From positions 6,324,001-6,388,000 of the forward strand of contig NZ_CP045702.1 in assembly GCF_014216315.1 (NCBI RefSeq): DNA of 64,000 nucleotides, given 5' to 3'. The translations under genes were made by a program, and so were the position numbers. The stretch comes from Streptomyces finlayi (lineage in GTDB: Bacteria; Actinomycetota; Actinomycetes; Streptomycetales; Streptomycetaceae). This document shows positions 59,008 to 64,000 of this stretch, piece by piece. Each line of letters opens with the position of its first letter. Position 1 is the stretch's first letter. The notes beneath the pieces are model-generated. The model searched no databases, was not told where the DNA came from, and saw only the letters and a list, made by a program, of their open reading frames with translations.

Positions 59008-60276
59008 ATGCCCGACGACGAGACACGGACCCTGCACTCGAAGCCGACCCCCCTCGGCCCGCTGTCCGACGCGGCGGCCCCAGGACCCTCCCCCTGGCTG
59101 CTGCGCCTGGTCATGGCCGGGCTCGTGCTTGCCGCGCTCAACCTCCGCCCCGCCATCACCAGCCTCGGCGCCCTCCTCGAAGAGGTGCGGGACGGGCTCG
59201 GCATGAGCGGCAGTGTCGCCGGTGTGCTCACCTCCGTACCGCCCCTCTGTTTCGCGCTCTTCGGCGTCATGGCGCCGCGGCTCGCGCGCCGCTTCGGCGC
59301 GGGCGCGGTCGTCTGCGCGGGCATGGTGGCCATCGCCGCGGGTCTGGCGATCCGCCCCTTCGTCGGCGGCACGGCCGGCTTCCTCGCGGCCAGCGCGCTC
59401 GCCCTCATGGGCATCGCCGTCAGCAACATCCTGATGCCGGTGATCGTCAAGCGCTGGTTCCCCGACCGCGTCGGCACCATGACCGGTCTCTACTCCATGG
59501 CCCTGGCCACGGGCACCGCGCTCGCGGCAGCCCTCACCGTGCCCATGACGAACGCGCTCGGCGGCAGCTGGAAGACCGGGCTGGCGCTCTGGGCCGTGCT
59601 CGCCGCCGTCGCGGTCGTGCCGTGGATCGCTCTCGTACGGGACCGGGGTACCGCACCGGGACAGCCCACCGCCCGTCAGCAGAAGGACGCCCCGGTCCTC
59701 CGGATCACCCGCAGCAGGACCGGCTGGGCCCTCGCCTCGTTCTTCGGCCTCCAGGCCACTGCCGCGTACATCACCATGGGATGGATGCCGCAGATCTTCC
59801 GCGACGCCGGGGTCCCGGCCTTCACCGCGGGCCTCCTGCTCGCGGTGACCATGGCGATGGGAGTGCCCCTCGCCTTCGTCATTCCCCGCGTCGCCTCCCG
59901 AATGCGCAACCAGGGCCCGATCGCCGTCTTCCTCAGCGCCTGCGGTCTCATCGGCTACGCGGGCCTCTACCTCGCGCCCGCCGCCGGAGCCTGGGCCTGG
60001 GCGCTGCTGCTCGGCGTCGCCAACTGCGCCTTCCCGCTCGCCCTCACCATGATCGGGATGCGCTCGCGCACCGGCGCGGGAGTCGTCAGGCTGTCGGCCT
60101 TCGCCCAGTCCACCGGGTACCTGATCTCGATCCCCGGCCCCCTGCTCGTCGGCGTGCTCTACCAGCACAGCGGCGGCTGGGGGCTGCCGATCGCTCTGAT
60201 GGCCGCCCTCTTGGTGCCGCAGATGATCGCGGGCGTACTCGCCGGACGGGACCGGACCATCGAGGACGAATGCTGA
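59008..60276 (+). CDS. CynX/NimT-type MFS transporter
   Basis: 422 residues with 12 predicted helices. The family features are LAALNLRPAITSLGALLEEVRDGLGMS near TM1 and LMPVIVKRWFPDRVGTMTGLYSMALATG in TM4-5. The CynX/NimT group exports cyanate, 2-nitroimidazole and similar small compounds. The ATG at 59008 is 56 bases from the divergent regulator and close to the palindromes. Possibly inducible by its substrate. Confidence 0.9.
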   Translation: MPDDETRTLHSKPTPLGPLSDAAAPGPSPWLLRLVMAGLVLAALNLRPAITSLGALLEEVRDGLGMSGSVAGVLTSVPPLCFALFGVMAPRLARRFGAGAVVCAGMVAIAAGLAIRPFVGGTAGFLAASALALMGIAVSNILMPVIVKRWFPDRVGTMTGLYSMALATGTALAAALTVPMTNALGGSWKTGLALWAVLAAVAVVPWIALVRDRGTAPGQPTARQQKDAPVLRITRSRTGWALASFFGLQATAAYITMGWMPQIFRDAGVPAFTAGLLLAVTMAMGVPLAFVIPRVASRMRNQGPIAVFLSACGLIGYAGLYLAPAAGAWAWALLLGVANCAFPLALTMIGMRSRTGAGVVRLSAFAQSTGYLISIPGPLLVGVLYQHSGGWGLPIALMAALLVPQMIAGVLAGRDRTIEDEC

Positions 60277-60293
60277 GATGCGAGACTGGAGCC

Positions 60294-60413
60294 ATGTCTC
60301 CTGTGCTCGAGCCGAACCCACAGAACGGCCAGAAGAAGCTGCTCCTCGTCTTCGGGGCGATGCTGCTCATCACGGTGGTCATCGGAGTGATCGCCTCCAT
60401 CGCCTCCCCCTGA
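60294..60413 (+). CDS. 39-residue membrane protein
   Basis: Short N-terminus (MSPVLEPNPQNGQKK) and a single helix (LLLVFGAMLLITVVIGVIASIASP). 17 bases after the MFS stop, ATG preceded by ACTGGAGCC. Small SGM-type membrane proteins of this layout are widespread in Streptomyces. No function known. Confidence 0.7.
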   Translation: MSPVLEPNPQNGQKKLLLVFGAMLLITVVIGVIASIASP

Positions 60414-60554
60414 CGTTCCGGGGATGGGGGTAGGGCCAGCCCCCCATCCCCTAGGGGGACAGGGTCAGGGTCAAGTGGGTGGATCACCGGATGGGATCGG
60501 CGGCGCCGGGTCCGTAGGTTCGGGAGTACCGAACCGAACACCCACGGAGGCGAC

Positions 60555-60761
60555 ATGCCGGTCCGTACACACACCCGGTCCACCACCCCGGCCTCGGACC
60601 GCGTCGAGGTCCGGCTGCCGTGGTGGGCCGTCGTGCTGCCCGCGCTCGCCTTCGCCGCCCTCCTGCTGCTGATCGTCGGCCCCGGTGAGGCCCGCGCCGC
60701 CACCGGCGATCCCGCGCTCGGCCGACTGCTCGCGCACATCATGGACCTGCTCTCCCCCTGA
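60555..60761 (+). CDS. 68-residue membrane protein
   Basis: Starts at an ATG with GGAGG 5 bases before. N-terminal basic/Ser-Thr segment, one helix (LPWWAVVLPALAFAALLLLIVG), then GEARAATGDPALGRLLAHIMDLLSP, which could be an amphipathic tail or a cleaved signal. No family recognised. Confidence 0.7.
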   Translation: MPVRTHTRSTTPASDRVEVRLPWWAVVLPALAFAALLLLIVGPGEARAATGDPALGRLLAHIMDLLSP

Positions 60762-60856
60762 CACCCGACCGGTGGGCCGTTCGAGTGATTCACCGGACCG
60801 GGGGAGCACGTCAACACCCTGCGCCAGGCGGCACATTTCGTGCGAAGCTGAGGTGT

Positions 60857-61375
60857 ATGAGCGTCGATACACCTCGCAGGATCGTCCTTCTCAGGCATGC
60901 AAAAGCGGAGTGGTCGGAGGAATCCGACCACGAGCGGCCGCTGGCGGAACGCGGTCGCAAAGACGCGCCCGTCGCGGGCCGCAAGCTCGTCGATTCCGGC
61001 ATCGACTTCGATCTGGCCCTGTGCTCGACCGCCGTCAGGACGCGCGAGACCTGGAAGCTCGCGGTCCACGAGTTCCCGCACCGGCCCAGGACCGTGTACG
61101 AGGAGAGGCTGTACGAGGCCTCACTCGGCGAACTGATCGCCGTGTTCAACGAGACTCCCGACGAGGTGCGCAACCTCCTGGTCATCGGCCACAACCCCGG
61201 CATGCATGCCGCTGTGGACGCCCTCTCGGGCTCGGCGACCGGGGACGCGCCGGCGAGGGTGGCCCGGGACGGGTTCCCGACCGCCGCCTTCGGCGTCATC
61301 GAGTTCACCGGCACCTGGAAGTCGCTGGAACACGGTGTGGGCAAGCTGGTCGAATACTGGACGCCGAACGGCTGA
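60857..61375 (+). CDS. SixA-like histidine phosphatase
   Basis: 172 residues. The phosphohistidine motif is RRIVLLRHAKAEWSEESDHERPLAERGR (RHA with catalytic His) and the second His is in LLVIGHNPGMH. The SixA branch dephosphorylates phosphohistidine proteins or small phosphoesters. ATG at 60857 with AGGTG ahead; the longer in-frame start is not supported. Faces serB across a strong terminator. Confidence 0.9.
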   Translation: MSVDTPRRIVLLRHAKAEWSEESDHERPLAERGRKDAPVAGRKLVDSGIDFDLALCSTAVRTRETWKLAVHEFPHRPRTVYEERLYEASLGELIAVFNETPDEVRNLLVIGHNPGMHAAVDALSGSATGDAPARVARDGFPTAAFGVIEFTGTWKSLEHGVGKLVEYWTPNG

Positions 61376-61393
61376 GCCCGGGACAGGACTACG

Positions 61394-61446
61394 AGGGAAG
61401 GGCCCCGGTGCGGTATCCGACGGTATCCGCACCGGGGTCCTTCCCT
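61394..61446. terminator. bidirectional terminator between sixA-like gene and serB
   Basis: 20-bp arms (AGGGAAGGGCCCCGGTGCGG and CCGCACCGGGGTCCTTCCCT, one G-T pair) with a 13-base loop, between convergent genes. Confidence 0.85.
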
Positions 61447-61458
61447 GTCGTCCCGCGC

Positions 61459-62715
61459 TCAGTCGATCAGGCCGTCGGCGGCCTCGACCTCTTCGCGTGT
61501 GATGCCGAGCAGATACAGCACCGTGTCCAGGAAGGGAACGTTCACCGCCGTGTGCGCGGCCTCGCGCACGACCGGCTTGGCGTTGAACGCCACACCGAGC
61601 CCTGCCGTGTTCAGCATGTCCAGGTCGTTGGCGCCGTCACCGATGGCCACGGTCTGGGCGAGCGGCACTCCCGCCTGCTCGGCGAAACTCCGCAGCAGCC
61701 GCGCCTTCCCCGCCCGGTCCACCACATCGCCGACCACACGGCCCGTGAGCTTCCCGTCGACGATCTCCAGCGTGTTGGCGGAGGCGAAATCGAGGCCGAG
61801 ACGTTCCTTCAGGTCGTCCGTGACCTGGGTGAAGCCCCCGGAGACGACGCCGACCTGATAGCCGAGGCGCTTCAGCGTACGGATCAGGGTGCGGGCACCG
61901 GGTGTCAGCCGCACCTCGGACCGCACCTTGTCCACCACCGACACGTCGAGCCCCGCGAGCAGCGCGACCCGCGCGTGCAGCGACTGTTCGAAGTCGAGCT
62001 CGCCCCGCATCGCCTGTTCGGTCACGGCGGCGACCTCGTCCTCGCAGCCCGCGTGGGCCGCGAAGAGCTCGATCACCTCGTCCTGGATGAGCGTGGAGTC
62101 CACGTCCATGACGACCAGACGCTGCGCCCGCCGGCTCAGCCCCGCCGATACGACGGCGACGTCGACGCCGATCTGCGCGGCCTCCGTCGCCAGCGCGGTC
62201 CGCAGCTCTTCGGTGCCCGTGCCGGACACGGCGATCTCGACGGCGGTGACCGGGTACTTCGCCAGCCGGAAGATCCGGTCGATGTTGCCGCCCGTCGATG
62301 TGATCGTGGCCGCTATGGCGGCGGTCGACTCCGCGGTGAGCGGGTGCCCCAGCACGGTCACATGGGAACGGCCGGAGCCACGGGGACGGTTGTCCCCCAT
62401 GCCGGAGATGATCTCGGCCTGCAACTTCAGCGAATCCGCCCAGCTGTGCACGGTCGCCCGCAGGTCGCCCTCGGTGGTACCGCCGGCCGTCGGGGCGGTG
62501 ACCAGGGCGCACAGGACGATACGGCCCCGGGTGACGACCTGCTCGATGTCCACGACATCGACGGAGTACGCGGCGAGTGTGTCGAAGAGCCCGGCGGTGA
62601 TACCGGGACGGTCCTTCCCGAAGATCTTCACGAGAAGGGTGGGTTCGTCGATGCCCTGACGGGACTCAGGGAACTCAGGAGACGGAGGGGACTGAGGTGG
62701 CTGAGATGCGCTCAT
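61459..62715 (-). CDS. serB: phosphoserine phosphatase SerB with N-terminal ACT domains
   Basis: 418 residues from ATG 62715. Two ACT-like domains (about 25-100 and 105-190: TLLVKIFGKDRPGITAGLFDTLAAY, SHVTVLGHPLTAES) precede the HAD phosphatase with VVMDVDSTLIQDEVIELFA (nucleophile DxD), GVVSGGFTQV and AQTVAIGDGANDLDMLNTAGLGVAFNAKP. Completes serine synthesis; the ACT domains may sense serine. A Pro-rich N-terminal tail of about 20 residues is present. Confidence 0.96.
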   Translation of the reverse strand: MSASQPPQSPPSPEFPESRQGIDEPTLLVKIFGKDRPGITAGLFDTLAAYSVDVVDIEQVVTRGRIVLCALVTAPTAGGTTEGDLRATVHSWADSLKLQAEIISGMGDNRPRGSGRSHVTVLGHPLTAESTAAIAATITSTGGNIDRIFRLAKYPVTAVEIAVSGTGTEELRTALATEAAQIGVDVAVVSAGLSRRAQRLVVMDVDSTLIQDEVIELFAAHAGCEDEVAAVTEQAMRGELDFEQSLHARVALLAGLDVSVVDKVRSEVRLTPGARTLIRTLKRLGYQVGVVSGGFTQVTDDLKERLGLDFASANTLEIVDGKLTGRVVGDVVDRAGKARLLRSFAEQAGVPLAQTVAIGDGANDLDMLNTAGLGVAFNAKPVVREAAHTAVNVPFLDTVLYLLGITREEVEAADGLID

Positions 62716-62899
62716 GGTGTTCCCACCGTATCGGTCCCACTCCGAGCCCCGACCCCCTGTCCCGCCACCCGGACAGCTCTCCCGGGACGCCTCCAGGGCA
62801 GGCGCGACCAAACGGAGCCCGCGCGCGTGGGCGATTCCCGCTCAAGCGGGTACGGCAAGCGCAGCCACATCAAGCCGTCCCGCGATCGAGGACGCACGC

Positions 62900-64000
62900 T
62901 CACCCGTGTCCGGGTCGCTCATCAGGAGCAGGAGGCCGCGGCGGCGCCCCCGGCCCAGGCCCGGGCCCGGGCGGCGGCGGCACGGGCCGACCCACACGCC
63001 CCACCACCGTCGGCGCCCCATGCATCGCCTCCGGCATCCGCAGATACGGATTCGTACCGTCGTCGGACGCCCGGTACGGCAGTGAAGGACGGTAAGGACC
63101 GGCGACCTCCGCATCCGGATACCCGCCCCCCGTCACCGGCACCGCCCCCACCGCCCACGCGAGCCCCGCCCCCACCGCTCCCGCACCGGCCCCCCAGGCA
63201 GCTCCCAGCCCCGCCGCCGCGACCGTCCGCCCCCGCAGTTCGATCCCGGCCCCGAAGGCGTCGAAGCCCAGTACCGACAGCGAGGCGTCCGCGGACACCT
63301 CCGTCAGCCACACCAGCAGCGGCAGCGCGATCGCCGTCACGCCCCCGAGCCGCAGCGCACACCGTCCCGCGTACCCGACGGCGGACACTCCTGCCGCACG
63401 AGGCGTCCGGGCTGCCGCCAGCACCCCCGCGTACAGCAGCGTCATCCCCGAGGCCAGCACCAACAGCCATATTCTGCCGTCCAGTTCGGCTAGCCTCCCG
63501 ACCGTCACCGGCTGCGCCGCGGAGCCTCGTAACAACTCGTCCAGCGGGGCCGGAAGCAACCCGGGCAGCTCACCCGTGGCCTCGCCGTCCCACGGTACGA
63601 ACAGCCCGAGCGGCACTCCGAGCCATACCCCGTTCGGCGCGCCCAGCAGTGCGGCTCCCGCGATCCGCTGCGGGTGGGCATCGCCGGCCGCCGCGTACGC
63701 CGCGGCCGCGCACCCGGCCAGTACCGCCACGAGCAGCACCGCCACCAGCGCCGAAACGGCGGGCCGCGCCATCCGGTGGAGCCGCCCGGCAGTGCCCGGC
63801 AGCAGCACTCGGGAGGTGAGCAGGGCGATCACGAGCACCCCGAGCACCCAGCAGGCCCCGCCCGCCAGCGAGGCCCCGGTGTCGACGGCGAATCCCACCT
63901 GCGCCTCGGTCCGCGCCAGACCGGCGAGCCGGTCCGGCAGCGACCCACCCAGATCACCCAGTCCGCCCAGGAGACCGCCACCACCACCGTCGGCGGCACC
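62900..64000 (-). CDS. streptophobe-family membrane protein, 5' part missing
   Basis: At least 366 residues; the frame stays open to the right edge, so the N-terminus is outside. Many hydrophobic segments (WVLGVLVIALLTSRVLL, ALVAVLLVAVLAGCAAAAYAAA, WLLVLASGMTLLYAGVLAAA). A Gly-rich prefix, the VWLGVPLGLFVPWDGEATGELPGLLPAPLDELL tract and a Pro-rich tail (PVPPPPGPGPGPGAPP) are typical of the family that NCBI calls streptophobe. Function unknown. Confidence 0.8.
   Translation of the reverse strand, partial: GAADGGGGGLLGGLGDLGGSLPDRLAGLARTEAQVGFAVDTGASLAGGACWVLGVLVIALLTSRVLLPGTAGRLHRMARPAVSALVAVLLVAVLAGCAAAAYAAAGDAHPQRIAGAALLGAPNGVWLGVPLGLFVPWDGEATGELPGLLPAPLDELLRGSAAQPVTVGRLAELDGRIWLLVLASGMTLLYAGVLAAARTPRAAGVSAVGYAGRCALRLGGVTAIALPLLVWLTEVSADASLSVLGFDAFGAGIELRGRTVAAAGLGAAWGAGAGAVGAGLAWAVGAVPVTGGGYPDAEVAGPYRPSLPYRASDDGTNPYLRMPEAMHGAPTVVGRVGRPVPPPPGPGPGPGAPPRPPAPDERPGHG

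Noticed and set aside
60685..63819. 1044-aa plus-strand open frame across sixA, terminator and serB
   Set aside because: It crosses a strong terminator and antisense core genes, and ends in Pro/Arg low complexity; shadow frame.

Overview
The window is about 64 kb of very GC-rich chromosome with strong G/C bias at third codon positions, frequent GTG/TTG starts, many ATGA/GTGA overlaps and long perfect terminator hairpins. The gene content (ectABCD, the GATC-binding nucleoid protein Gbn, a streptophobe-family protein, a LAETG sortase substrate, Asp23-type genes, a PHO-boxed Pit transporter) points firmly to the genus Streptomyces, apparently in a conserved core region. Assignments rest on reading the sequence and on family knowledge; no searches were run.

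Left part (1-21 kb): a partial DsbA-like oxidoreductase, a class V aminotransferase, a two-domain VOC protein, the ectoine/hydroxyectoine operon ectABCD (minus), an AGT-type aminotransferase, an amidohydrolase, and a LAETG-anchored cell-wall protein. Cobalamin genes follow: a CbiG_C-CobC fusion, a ZIP metal transporter on the opposite strand, and the coupled minus-strand operon cobD-cobQ-(ChlI/D-type chelatase)-cobO-cobB led by a cobalamin riboswitch. The CobQ C-terminus runs through a 21-bp tandem repeat and a dispersed Streptomyces repeat. Next come a small membrane protein and a Pit phosphate transporter with a PHO box.

Middle (21-52.8 kb): a class II aldolase, an alpha/beta hydrolase, and a conserved hypothetical whose stop codon coincides with a TA-flanked MITE-like element. 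That element is immediately followed by an IS630-family element carrying a divergent passenger ORF. Then come a VOC protein, an ABC-F ATPase with a possible leaderless leader peptide, gbn behind a cluster of GATC sites, an enoyl-CoA hydratase, a five-gene Asp23/AmaP envelope-stress operon plus a divergent Asp23-like gene, a GH15-SDR pair, SURF1, a DEDDh exonuclease-BRCT protein, a VIT1/CCC1 transporter, a possible ether-lipid module (AGMO/sterol-desaturase-like, lysoplasmalogenase, alcohol dehydrogenase), a secreted subtilase, an acetate symporter pair, moaA, small stress membrane proteins, tyrS and a TldD/TldE pair.

Right part (52.8-64 kb): an accessory island of about 3.2 kb holds a frameshifted and truncated XRE/DUF5753 regulator, a HicA-like protein with an unusual 297-aa HTH partner, a frameshifted winged-helix (Mrr-N-like) remnant, and a VapBC-like pair whose antitoxin looks N-terminally truncated. 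Core genes resume with fabG-fabI (mycolate-type FAS II arrangement), a FadR/GntR regulator divergent from an MFS transporter with palindromic operators between them, two tiny membrane proteins, a SixA phosphatase, serB and the end of a streptophobe-family membrane protein. The best candidates for undescribed biology are the HicA-like/HTH pair, the IS630 passenger gene and the ether-lipid module.
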